Shown here in pieces: positions 34,683 through 43,373 of a stretch of DNA of 64,000 nt. A model generated the notes under the pieces. It was given only the letters and a program-made list of their open reading frames with translations, searched no databases and was not told where the DNA came from. Origin of the DNA: Schizochytrium sp. TIO01 (taxonomy: Eukaryota; Sar; Bigyra; Thraustochytrida; Thraustochytriidae); the NCBI GenBank assembly GCA_004764695.1, contig CM015707.1:186001-250000 (forward strand), read 5' to 3'. Both the position numbers and the translations under genes were made by a program. Position 1 is the stretch's first letter. Every line of letters begins with the position of its first letter.

Positions 34683-35296
34683 TAAATTTTGTTTGAGAAA
34701 AGGGGTAAGAAGATTTAGTTGTCACCTTCAACAAGGACACTAAAGAAGAAACCCTCCCATTAGCGGGTTTGTTGTTCCTTTTCCAAATAAGTCTATAAGT
34801 TTTCAGCATGGGTGTGAAGCAATTAATGAACCTAATGTATGTATCGAAATGTAACATGAATATCAAAAACAAAGAAGTGCTCACAAATGAGCATCAGCTT
34901 TTTTATTCTGATAACACATAATATTAATTTAATTAATTTAAGGATTGAACTACGGCGGATGTTAAATGTTCCTGACCTGAAATGCTGAAATTATAGTGTA
35001 GCATGACATAATTATATTCGTTTTACTACATTATGACCTCAGTTCGTCTAGGAATCTATAGTCACTTTCCAAAACACAATAAATTGGGCAATGTCAATGG
35101 CTATATTTTATTTTGATCATTTCTTTCTAAAAAATAACTATTTTAAAGAGAGAAATAACATAAATCTATTAAGAAATATCAAAATACAACAAAATATAAT
35201 AAAATAATATTATTTTCGTTTTTTTTCCTTTTGTTAATATTATAATTTTGTAAATTATAGTATTTTTTTTTATTTTTAGTAGATTTGTTATATTTA
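34683..35296. other. AT-rich intergenic, no gene seen
   Basis: About 610 bp between convergent genes. A short inverted repeat, AAACCC...GGGTTT, lies near 34750-34772 just after the astacin-like gene and may mark its 3' end. The rest is AT-rich without open frames. Confidence 0.4.
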
Positions 35297-35989
35297 TCAC
35301 ATTATGTGACATTTATTACAGTGATTAGTGCAAAGTTTAGAACAACAGTTTTCTGATTCTGATTCTTTCTCTGGTGTTGGTAGATTTAATTCAATATCTA
35401 CTAAGCGTTCATCTCCTGTCTCTTCTAAACTCAAGACTTCGTGATAGAAGGCTTCATCACCTATCATTACAAAGCATGTCATAGTTCCTGTTGCCGCACA
35501 TAGTAAAGCAATCTTTTTTAAAAACACTGAAGAGCCGTCATGATGCTTGAGATCCTCAAAATTATTAAGAACTAATAGAAATGGTTTACCACTGTTGTCA
35601 TTATCATCTAGCCGGTGCAACGGTTGTAAGATTTCTGAAATCTTAGTGTTCTTGTCTAACCCAATCTTCTCAACTAAGAACCAATTCATCAACTCTTTAT
35701 ATTTTTCTGACCCTTCATAGGAATTAATAACTATTGATCCTCTTGTTTCGGAGTTATTAAAAGCATCATGAGAAACTTGATCGGCCCAGTTATCACATCG
35801 ATGCTGGAGTGAAGGGGGAACGTACAAAATTTTTACACCCAGTGTTGCAAGTTTACCAAATAATACAGAACGAATCCCATCAATGAACATTTTCTCGCCT
35901 ACCGAATTCACAAGGTCCAAATGCCTGGACATCGAACGCTGTTCAAATGCCCTAATTACATGCATTGCATCGAAACCGACTCTTGGCAT
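35297..35989 (-). CDS. unknown protein with cysteine-rich tail
   Basis: The frame is open from a TTG at 36001; the first ATG is at 35989, giving 230 aa. The segment KPFLLVLNNFEDLKHHD resembles a Walker B strand of P-loop ATPases (hydrophobic strand then N/E/D), but no Walker A loop is present, so it may be a relic or a coincidence. The C-terminus is a small cysteine cluster (CCSKLCTNHCNKCHIM) that could bind metal or be lipid-modified. It stands next to the right repeat array. Confidence 0.55.
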   Translation of the reverse strand: MPRVGFDAMHVIRAFEQRSMSRHLDLVNSVGEKMFIDGIRSVLFGKLATLGVKILYVPPSLQHRCDNWADQVSHDAFNNSETRGSIVINSYEGSEKYKELMNWFLVEKIGLDKNTKISEILQPLHRLDDNDNSGKPFLLVLNNFEDLKHHDGSSVFLKKIALLCAATGTMTCFVMIGDEAFYHEVLSLEETGDERLVDIELNLPTPEKESESENCCSKLCTNHCNKCHIM

Positions 35990-36149
35990 GATATTGTTCA
36001 AATTAGTCTGACCTTTGTGATTGAATTTAGGTTTCAGCTTATGTATATTGCTGAGGTTTCGGTTTTCTATATCTATCGTATCAAACTTGCAAATATTATG
36101 TGATAACGTATTTTGAACTTAGTTTGTTCTGAACTGAAAGTAGCGAAAA

Positions 36150-39030
36150 GCGATCCCGACATCCTTCCCTGATATCCTTACGGGTCAGCAAGGTGTTGTA
36201 TAAAACGAAAAAAAAAGCAGAAACAGAAAGCTCGCTTTTGGGAGGGTCTACTTGGAGATCGTAAAAGAGAAGAAGAAAAAACTAGCTGGGGTCTCTGGAG
36301 GCAGAGCCCTTCCACGACAATTTACTCTGACCTTGATTTGAAAGTGTCACCAAGAGAGACTCTGATAGAGCCAAAACGAAGCTGAACTTTGTTCTACATT
36401 TCACGCATATCTATAACAAATTGTCTCAGTACCTGTGTAGTATTAGTTAGAGCTTTTTTCTGATCACTTTGTAAGTCAGCAACGAGATGTATAAAACGAG
36501 AAAAGCAAAAACATGAAGCTTGCTTCTGGAAGAATCTACTTGGAGATCGTAAAAGAGAAGAAGAAAAAACTCCCTGGGCTCTCTGGAGGCAGAGCCCTTC
36601 CACGACAATTTACTCTGACCTTGATTTGAAAGTGTCACCAAGAGAGGCTCTGATAGAGCCAAAACGAAGCTGAACTTTGTTCTACATTTCATGCTTATCT
36701 ATAACAAATTGTCTCAGTACCTGTGTAGTATTAGTTAGAGCTTTTTTCTGATCACTTTGTAAGTCAGCAACGAGATGTATAAAACGAAAAAAGCAAAAAC
36801 AGAAAGCTTGCTTTTTTAAGGATCTACTTGGAGATCGTAAAAGAGCAGAAGAAAAAACTCGCTGGGCTCTCTGGAGACAGAGCCCTTCCACGACAATTTA
36901 CTCTGACCTTGATTTGAAAGTGTCACCAAGAGAGGCTCTGATATAGCCAAAACGAAGCTGAACTTTGTTCTACATTTCATGCTTATCTATAACAAATTGT
37001 CTCAGTACCTGTGTAATATTAGTTAGAGCTTTTTTCTGATCACTTTGTAAGTCAGCAACGAGATGTATAAAACGAAAAAAGCAAAAACAGAAAGCTTGCT
37101 TTTTTAAGGATCTACTTGGAGATCGTAAAAGAGCAGAAGAAAAAACTCCCTGGGCTCTCTGGAGGCAGAGCCCTTCCACGACAATTTGCTCTAACCTTGA
37201 TCTTCACGTGTCACCAAGAGAGGTTCTGATATAGCCAAAACAAAGCTGAACTTTGTTCTACATTTCATGCTTATCTATAACAAATTGTCTCAGTACCTGT
37301 GTAGTGTTAGTTAGAGCTTTTTTCTGATCACTTTGTAAGTCAGCAACGAGATGTATAAAACGAGAAAAGCAAAAACATGAAGCTTGCTTCTGGAAGAATC
37401 TACTTGGAGATCGTAAAAGAGAAGAAGAAAAAACTCCCTGGGCTCTCTGGAGGCAGAGCCCTTCCACGACAATTTACTCTGACCTTGATTTGAAAGTGTC
37501 ACCAAGAGAGGTTCTGATATAGCCAAAACAAAGCTGAACTTTGTTCTACATTTCACGCATATCTATAACAAATTGTCTCAGTACCTGTGTAGTATTAGTT
37601 AGAGCCTTTTCTGATCTCTTTGTAAGTCAGCAAGGTGTTGTATAAAAGGAAAAAAGCAAAAACAGAAAGCTCGCTTTTTTAAGGGTATACTTGGAGATCG
37701 TAAAAGAGAAGAAGAAAAACTCGCTGGGGTCTCTGGAGGCAGAGCCCTTCCACGACAATTTGCTCTGACCTTGATTTGAAAGTGTCACCAAGAGAGGCTC
37801 TGATAGAGCCAAAACGAAGCTGAACTTTGTTCTACATTTCATGCTTATCTATAACAAATTGTCTCAGTACCTGTGTAGTATTTGTTAGAGCTTTTTCTGA
37901 TCTCTTTGTAAGTCAGCAACGAGATGTATAAAACGAGAAAAAGCAAAAACAGAAAGCTTGCTTCTGGAAAAATCTACTTGGAGATCGTAAAAGAGCAGAA
38001 GAAAAAACTCCCTGGGCTCTCTGGAGACAGAGCCCTTCCACGACAATTTACTCTGACCTTGATTTGAAAGTGTCACCAAGAGAGACTCTGATAGAGCCAA
38101 AACGAAGCTGAACTTTGTTCTACATTTCATGCTTATCTATAACAAATTGTCTCAGTACCTGTGTAGTATTAGTTAGAGCTTTTTTCTGATCTCTTTGTAA
38201 GTCAGCAACGGGATGTATAAAACGAAAAAAGCAAAAACGGAAAGCTCGCTTTTTTAAGGGTCTACTTGGAGATCGTAAAAGAGCAGAAGAAAAAACTCCA
38301 TGGTGTCTCTGGAGGCAGAGCCCTTCCACGACAATTTACTCTAACCTTGATTTGAAAGTGTCACCAAGAGAGACTCTGATAGAGCCAAAACGAAGCTGAA
38401 CTTTGTTCTACATTTCATGCTTATCTATAACAAATTGTCTCAGTACCTGTGTAGTATTAGTTAGAGCCTTTTCTGATCTCCTTACGAGTCAGCAACGAGA
38501 TGTATAAAAACGAAAAAAGCAAAAACAGAAAGCTCGCTTTTTTAAGGATCTACTTGGAGATCGTAAAAGAGAAGAAGAAAAAACTCGCTGGGCTCTCTGG
38601 AGGCAGAGCCCTTCCACGACAATTTACTCTGACCTTGATTTGAAAGTGTCACCAAGAGAGACTCTGATATAGCCAAAACAAAGCTGAACTTTGTTCTACA
38701 TTTCATGCTTATCTATAACAAATTGTCTCAGTACCTATGTAGTATTAGTTAGAGCCTTTTTCTGATCACTTTGTAAGTCAGCAACGAGATGTATAAAACG
38801 AAAAAAGCAAAAACAGAAAGCTTGCTTTTTTAAGGATCTACTTGGAGATCGTAAAAGAGAAGAAGAAAAAACTCCCTGGGCTCTCTGGAGGCAGAGCCCT
38901 TCCATGACAATTTGCTCTGACCTTGATTTGAAAGTATCACCAAGAGAAACTCTGATAGAGCCAAAATGAAGCTGAACTTTGCTTTGCATTACATACTTAT
39001 CTATAACAAATTATCCCTGTACCGTGTAAA
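36150..39030 (-). repeat. 288-bp tandem repeat array, right, 10 copies, inverted
   Basis: The same unit as at 29108-30860 in opposite orientation. The marker cagagcccttccacgac recurs with ccacgac at 36312, 36600, 36888, 37176, 37464, 37750, 38038, 38326, 38614 and (as ccatgac) 38902; spacing is 288 bp except one of 286. Unit variants (ctttttta-agg against cttctggaagaa) are interspersed rather than grouped, which suggests exchange between units. Together the arrays form a long interrupted inverted repeat around 30861-36149. Frames of about 69 codons in each unit start at GTG and are not convincing genes. Confidence 0.95.
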
Positions 39031-39367
39031 GGAGCAGTATGAACCTTATTATTCAATTATAAAAGCTTTAAATTTTTGCTTATAAAATAATCTCATTTTA
39101 ATGAATACTTAGACTCTACCTCCATAATATTCAATTTTAAAAGCTTTTCTGTTTTAAAAAAAACGTACTAAATTTAAGGATCACATTAATATGAAATATT
39201 CATAGATAATCTATTTAATGCTTTTAGTTAGTGATATTTAATATACATTCATAAGGATATAGTGTTTAAAGTGTTTAAAGCAGAAATTTCCGTGTTTAAA
39301 AAAGAAGAATACTTTAAATAAACTACTACTCATGACACATTTAATTTAAAAAAAAAAGAATCGTCCT

Positions 39368-39487
39368 GGGGTGGTGGGAACTTTGGAAATTATACTCAGA
39401 ATAGTTCCCCACCCCACATCAAAGAATACAAATAACTCATTAATCTGATGCGTGATCAACGACTTTTCCCGAGCTTCGTACTCGGGA
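39368..39487. other. two GC-rich hairpins before the spliced gene
   Basis: An imperfect hairpin pairs GGGGTGGTGGGAACT (39368-39382) with AGTTCCCCACCCC (39403-39415). A second, perfect one pairs TCCCGAG (39467-39473) with CTCGGGA (39481-39487) around a 7-nt loop. Both are GC-rich islands in AT-rich DNA between the right array and the gene at 39644; a 67-codon minus-strand frame across them ends in a phenylalanine run and is not convincing. Possible structured RNA. Confidence 0.45.
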
Positions 39488-39643
39488 TTTCGTACTCTTG
39501 ATTTTTTGTTATTATCTTTGGCAATACAATTCTTTCCTAAACATCTCATTTGAAGATTGAAAAGAAGCTCTCGACAAACCCCAAATCAGCTTGATCATCG
39601 TAATTGACAGATAACAGACTAGCAATTTTTTTGAAGGACAAAA

Positions 39644-40005
39644 ATGAAGAACTCGACGATTCTTCTGCTACTTGTCGGTATAAATAAGCTTTTTTCAACC
39701 TTTGGTGATACCTTTAACGCTGAAGAGATAAATTCTTTCCAAGGTAGCACCAGAGAGATAAGTGACGATCCTTATCTAGAGGGTAACCCTCCTCTCGATA
39801 ATAACCACCCTGATGATTCGGGGATCCCTTCCTCGAAAATGATAACTCTCGTAAGTGGACTCTAATGAAGTATATGATGTGTTCAATCTACTAATTCGTG
39901 GCCCATTTCACTTAAATACAGGTTATTGAAGAGCAACAATTTGACTGCATGTGTAATAGCACGGATGCTACAGTAACGAATGCACCTACTCTAGGTGATA
40001 ACTAA
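39644..40005 (+). CDS. small secreted protein, gene split by an intron
   Basis: Exon 1 (39644-39850, 69 codons) starts with a signal-peptide-like stretch (MKNSTILLLLVGINKLFS) followed by an acidic region. Without splicing the frame stops four codons later, at 39863. Removing 39851-39921 joins exon 2 (39922-40005) in frame, adding 27 residues with EEQQFDCMCNSTDATV and a normal stop, 96 aa in all. The two cysteines lie only in exon 2. Function unknown; it is probably secreted or lumenal. It lies between the right repeat array and a run of membrane-protein genes. Confidence 0.6.
39851..39921 (+). other. spliceosomal intron, 71 nt
   Basis: The donor is GTAAGT (39851-39856), the branch-site word TACTAAT lies at 39889-39895, and the acceptor is AAATACAG ending at 39921, 27 nt after the likely branch adenine. 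The exon junction falls between codons, and the first in-frame stop (39863) is inside the intron. All signals are close to the eukaryotic consensus. Confidence 0.75.
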
Positions 40006-40146
40006 GATCTCTAGATGAAATTCAAGGCATCATAAAGAATAAGAATCATTACAAGTATTCTCTTAGAAATTAAGTAAACCCTAACGGTCCCGTTTGTTTT
40101 TGGAGTGGGGGAGGTAGCTTTCTTTTTGTTTTAAAGATATGACTGA

Positions 40147-40380
40147 TTATGCTTTGGAGTTCTCGGTGACCACATTCGTACTGATGTTGTTTGTGTTATC
40201 TTGCTTTTCGAAAAAACTCCCATGAATATAAAACAGAACCATACCTAGTATGATAGTTGCAGCTATAGACATAGCAATGACCATAGTTCGTTGATCTATA
40301 GCTTGCTCATCACCTGAGTCTGTTGCTAAAACAAGAGCAAATAAGTTAGTGAAAACAAACAAGTTTAGATTTTGTGACAT
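40147..40380 (-). CDS. small type I membrane protein
   Basis: The frame opens at an ATG at 40425, but the internal ATG at 40380 is preferred. It leaves a signal-peptide-like start (MSQNLNLFVFTNLFALVLA), and a TATATG box at 40426-40431 then lies 46 nt upstream, as for other virion-type genes. The product is 77 aa. A short acidic ectodomain, one membrane helix (TMVIAMSIAATIILGMVLFY) and a 25-residue polar tail follow. It is probably a small envelope protein. Confidence 0.55.
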   Translation of the reverse strand: MSQNLNLFVFTNLFALVLATDSGDEQAIDQRTMVIAMSIAATIILGMVLFYIHGSFFEKQDNTNNISTNVVTENSKA

Positions 40381-40442
40381 CGTATTAGTGTGTGACATAC
40401 AGTTGGAGAAAGTGTTTTCTTCCATACATATACTTATTGGAT

Positions 40443-41492
40443 TTATAGTTTCTTTTGCATATCTCTGATTCTAGCAAATAGAGACCTGGCCTTTAATACA
40501 GTTGAGACTTCATGTTTATACATCCTAGCCCAAAATCCTTGATCAATAGGGTTTGTCAGGATGATCTCTTTGCCATTTACATCGTAAGATTGAGCAAGTA
40601 AGGACGCTTGCTGTACGTCATCGAAGAGATCCGGGAAGCTATCATCGTTGATTAATAAGTACGAGGGTCTCTGGATACGAATAGTCGCTCTATTGTTCAT
40701 AGAGGACACGGTGATTTTTACACCCTTCAGGATATTCTCTGTAGAGCCCATAATGAAGTCCTCGCCTTTGTAGTTAAGTGCAATACCTACTCCTGAAGAG
40801 TACAGTAAAATGTGATAAGACAGACATCTTGGGTCAGGGAAGGCACGGCCAAACTTCCGAAGATGGATTTTAATATTGTCAATATGTTTCATACTAGAAA
40901 CTTCAAGTGCATTGCCCAGCTGAGCTAGACTTTCATATAGTGGAGTTGTGAGATTTCTTTTTGATGATAAGAACGCTTTTACATCTGCTTGGACTTTCCA
41001 GAAAGCAGCATTGGTTACTGCACTAGGGGGGTGATGTTCGGATGTTAAGTCCGAAGAGATTATGTAATCCATTAATAATTCTGGGTGTGCACAAAGGACT
41101 GCGAATCCAAATGCGTGGGAACCGTTGTCTTCAAAAATAGTATCGGAACACTTTTGAGTTTTGTTATTAAGAAGTGTGATAACCCTAACTGTTTTGTCCT
41201 CAATGATTGACCTTGAAATAACTTCTGCTGTGTTGTTTTGAGTTGACGTGATTCCCGCATTCGCGCTTGTTTGGAGCTTTTGCTTTTTGGTAGATGAAAC
41301 TTTTGAGGTGTTGATTGTTGAGAACTTAGAAAGCTCCTTTTCAAAGAGGTCAACATTTGCGTCTATATCAATTGGAGGGTTATCTTCTGCGGCCCGTTTT
41401 TTCTTCAGTTTTGAATTTGATTTCTTGGTTGTAGCTACTGACTCTTCGCTGAGGTCAGACTTCTGTTCAACATCTTTCTTTTGTTTTGGCAT
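40443..41492 (-). CDS. nuclear-type basic protein, unknown
   Basis: This is a 349-aa protein. The first 90 residues are disordered and Lys/Ser-rich with several basic clusters (KKSNSKLKKKRAAE, SSTKKQKLQ), typical of nuclear localisation. Residues about 95-340 look globular with mixed helix and strand (YHILLYSSGVGIALNYKG, ATIRIQRPSYLLIND). A TATATAT box lies 36-42 nt upstream at 41528-41534. No family was recognised. A virion or DNA-binding role is possible. Confidence 0.65.
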   Translation of the reverse strand: MPKQKKDVEQKSDLSEESVATTKKSNSKLKKKRAAEDNPPIDIDANVDLFEKELSKFSTINTSKVSSTKKQKLQTSANAGITSTQNNTAEVISRSIIEDKTVRVITLLNNKTQKCSDTIFEDNGSHAFGFAVLCAHPELLMDYIISSDLTSEHHPPSAVTNAAFWKVQADVKAFLSSKRNLTTPLYESLAQLGNALEVSSMKHIDNIKIHLRKFGRAFPDPRCLSYHILLYSSGVGIALNYKGEDFIMGSTENILKGVKITVSSMNNRATIRIQRPSYLLINDDSFPDLFDDVQQASLLAQSYDVNGKEIILTNPIDQGFWARMYKHEVSTVLKARSLFARIRDMQKKL

Positions 41493-41527
41493 ATTGTCCT
41501 CACGCTGTTAGGAAAGCTGGAATCTTT

Positions 41528-41534
41528 TATATAT
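41528..41534 (-). promoter_or_regulatory. TATA box for gene 41492
   Basis: TATATAT on the minus strand lies 36-42 nt before the ATG at 41492, within the 93-bp divergent gap shared with the heliorhodopsin-like gene at 41586. Confidence 0.4.
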
Positions 41535-41585
41535 GTTCGGATATTAGATAGCTATTCAGGAAGAGCAAGAGATTAGTGGAAAAAA

Positions 41586-42488
41586 ATGGTCATTCTGTGT
41601 CATTGTGTCCCACGACATTTATTGCGAAAAGCTCTATGTGGGGTTTATGGCGCCCTCTATTCGGTCTTAGGTATAATGATTTTTGTGAGACGTGACCAAG
41701 CGCACAACGTAATGGTTTACCACGGGAAAGCGACTATCAGTTGCTACGAAGAGGGTCTTAGTTGCATTTCAAGCTTTGATGTTATTCCAATGATTCATAC
41801 CAACGTTTCTTTTATGTTTGGAAGCTGTTTAATTTTAGCTTCAGTCATAAGTACCTCTGTGACGCTTCTCCATAAGCCATATAGCATTACTAGCTTAAAC
41901 TACATAGATGCAGTTGTCGTGAACCCACTTCTTACATCTGCTATAGCTGTAATAACTGGTTCTCAAGAGCTATCAACTGTACTCTTATTGGGTTTAATTT
42001 GCTCGATGTATGAATTCGGAATTCTTATTCATGACATGGCATACTGGTCAGGTGAATACACATCAAAATATAACTTCAAAGCTCGAGTTCTATTATTGTT
42101 AGTACTTGCCGGAATTACGTGGGCCTTGATTTTGGCTGCCCTCTTTGAGTTTTGGACTGAAAGCAACATGCCAGGGTTTATTCCTGGGATTGGGGTAGTT
42201 GGTTTTTTATATACTGCTCTGATTAGATATCTTCATGTCTATCAATTCTATAGTGTCATTCCAGCCAAAATAAGACGCTATAGAGTTAATAGTATCAATT
42301 CATCGGAGGTAGTTCCTCTGAATGCCTCCAAAATGGTGCCAAGTCGATACGAAGTCATGGTGAGAGAAGAGAAGGATGTCTTGGAGTGGTACGAAGAGTG
42401 GAGAGAGTTTTTGAACTTCATCAGTCGTTTTACAATGGTCCTTATGTTTTACATCGGGACCTCTGAAACGGAAATAGAGTACATCTGA
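41586..42488 (+). CDS. heliorhodopsin-like 7TM protein, lysine replaced by Arg
   Basis: This is a 300-aa protein with seven helices near residues 14-35, 73-95, 104-124, 128-153, 165-190, 195-222 and 276-294. The long loop between helices 1 and 2 (about 40 residues) is a hallmark of heliorhodopsins. Helix 3 has an acidic residue (D108) at the counterion place, and helices 3-4 read AVITGSQELSTVLLLGLICS, close to the family pattern. In helix 7, LNFISRFTMVLMFYIGT lines up with the retinal-binding helix, but the lysine is R281. Retinal attachment is therefore not expected. A 50-residue charged insert separates helices 6 and 7. The family call is by pattern; function unknown. Confidence 0.6.
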   Translation: MVILCHCVPRHLLRKALCGVYGALYSVLGIMIFVRRDQAHNVMVYHGKATISCYEEGLSCISSFDVIPMIHTNVSFMFGSCLILASVISTSVTLLHKPYSITSLNYIDAVVVNPLLTSAIAVITGSQELSTVLLLGLICSMYEFGILIHDMAYWSGEYTSKYNFKARVLLLLVLAGITWALILAALFEFWTESNMPGFIPGIGVVGFLYTALIRYLHVYQFYSVIPAKIRRYRVNSINSSEVVPLNASKMVPSRYEVMVREEKDVLEWYEEWREFLNFISRFTMVLMFYIGTSETEIEYI

Positions 42489-42563
42489 AATGTTTCCCTA
42501 GGAAAAATGGAAATATATAATCATTTTTTGATAGTTTAGAATTTGGAGAAAGGTTTACAAAGA

Positions 42564-42842
42564 ATGCGGGTTTACGAGGAGAAAGTAGTTAGACTTATAT
42601 CACCTGATCAAATAGCCATGGGGGTATCCATCATTTCGGTCATTCTTCTCCTCTTGTTTGCTGCGTTTGTACTACGAAATGAAAGACGAAAAAACATGAT
42701 AAGGTTGATCGAAAAAGAGCATGAAGAGGAAGAAACTGGAGAGTTCTACGATGCTTTGCAACATAACAAGGAGAAGCTTTCGGAAGAAAGCGATTCAGAA
42801 AGCGACCCTGGTGTTGAAGTGGAAAACAAAAAGACGAACTAA
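42564..42842 (+). CDS. single-pass membrane protein with acidic tail
   Basis: The frame opens at a TTG at 42543; the first ATG at 42564 gives 92 aa. One helix (GVSIISVILLLLFAAFVL, about residues 20-37) is followed by basic residues and a 50-residue acidic tail (EESDSESDPGVEVE). It lies 75 nt after the heliorhodopsin-like gene on the same strand. It is probably a small membrane anchor or envelope protein. Unknown function. Confidence 0.55.
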   Translation: MRVYEEKVVRLISPDQIAMGVSIISVILLLLFAAFVLRNERRKNMIRLIEKEHEEEETGEFYDALQHNKEKLSEESDSESDPGVEVENKKTN

Positions 42843-42844
42843 GA

Positions 42845-43084
42845 TCACACTTTCAAGGTCTTAGGCTTTCGTTCTTCCATCAACACTTCAAGTTTCCGTT
42901 TCGGTACATCAGTGTCTCTCGATTTGACCGAGCGCAGAAGCTCCAAGATCCAGTTTTGAACATGTCTTTGCTTTGAGATAAGTTCTTCAATAGTTATATT
43001 TAAAGCTTCAAGGTTGTTATCAGTTTCATTATGTGGTAAAATGGAAAAAGAAGACGGAGAACTATCACTTGAGGAGTGGGTCAT
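42845..43084 (-). CDS. small helical protein, unknown
   Basis: The frame is open from a TTG at 43147; the first ATG is at 43084, giving 79 aa. A Ser-rich start is followed by a helix (NITIEELISKQRHVQNWILELL) and a basic tail. Its 5' end overlaps the start of the divergent gene at 43041 by 44 nt, which is unusual. If that gene starts at its next ATG (43083), the overlap nearly disappears. Confidence 0.4.
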   Translation of the reverse strand: MTHSSSDSSPSSFSILPHNETDNNLEALNITIEELISKQRHVQNWILELLRSVKSRDTDVPKRKLEVLMEERKPKTLKV

Positions 43085-43373
43085 GTCAAGGTTCGGTATA
43101 AATTCTTTAATAGATACAGAAGTTATTGCGAATTTTATTGAGCCCAAGGAATCTCAAAAGATTGCTTTACAAGAGATATTAGAGGGTTTGGAAGACAGTA
43201 GTGATCTTCTATGGATTATACTTTACAATATTATTGAGAAGCGTCGTTACAACGGACTCGAGTTATCAAAAAAGGCTAAGATTTTTCTTACGCAATTGAG
43301 ATTTGAATTTCAGAAAGTTAAGACACAACTGATTGTATATGATGACATCAGAAATTTATGGCTAATTTCTTAA
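43041..43373 (+). CDS. small helical protein, unknown
   Basis: From ATG 43041 the product is 110 aa (a TTG at 43014 would extend it). It is acidic and helical (EDGELSLEEWVMSRFG at the start, then LQEILEGLEDSSDLLWII). An alternative ATG at 43083 would give 96 aa and avoid most of the antisense overlap with the gene at 42845-43084. It converges on the kinase gene with a 12-nt overlap at the stops. No family was recognised. Confidence 0.5.
   Translation: MEKEDGELSLEEWVMSRFGINSLIDTEVIANFIEPKESQKIALQEILEGLEDSSDLLWIILYNIIEKRRYNGLELSKKAKIFLTQLRFEFQKVKTQLIVYDDIRNLWLIS

Noticed and set aside
35297-35989. P-loop ATPase
   Set aside because: Only a Walker B-like strand is seen; no Walker A loop exists in the protein.
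36394-38989. Repeated frames of about 69-84 codons in each 288-bp unit
   Set aside because: They start at GTG or run in from neighbouring units and differ in frame and end between units. They reflect a near-multiple-of-three repeat length rather than genes.
29108-39030. CRISPR array
   Set aside because: Units are 288 bp, contiguous and nearly identical over the full length, with no repeat-spacer alternation and no cas genes.
29108-39030. Composite transposon bounded by inverted repeats
   Set aside because: No transposase or integrase is encoded between the arrays and no target-site duplication is evident; the arrays are tandem repeats, not terminal repeats of an insertion sequence.
39346-39549. 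A 67-codon minus-strand frame across the two hairpins
   Set aside because: It ends in a phenylalanine run from an A-rich tract, and the palindromes explain the sequence better.
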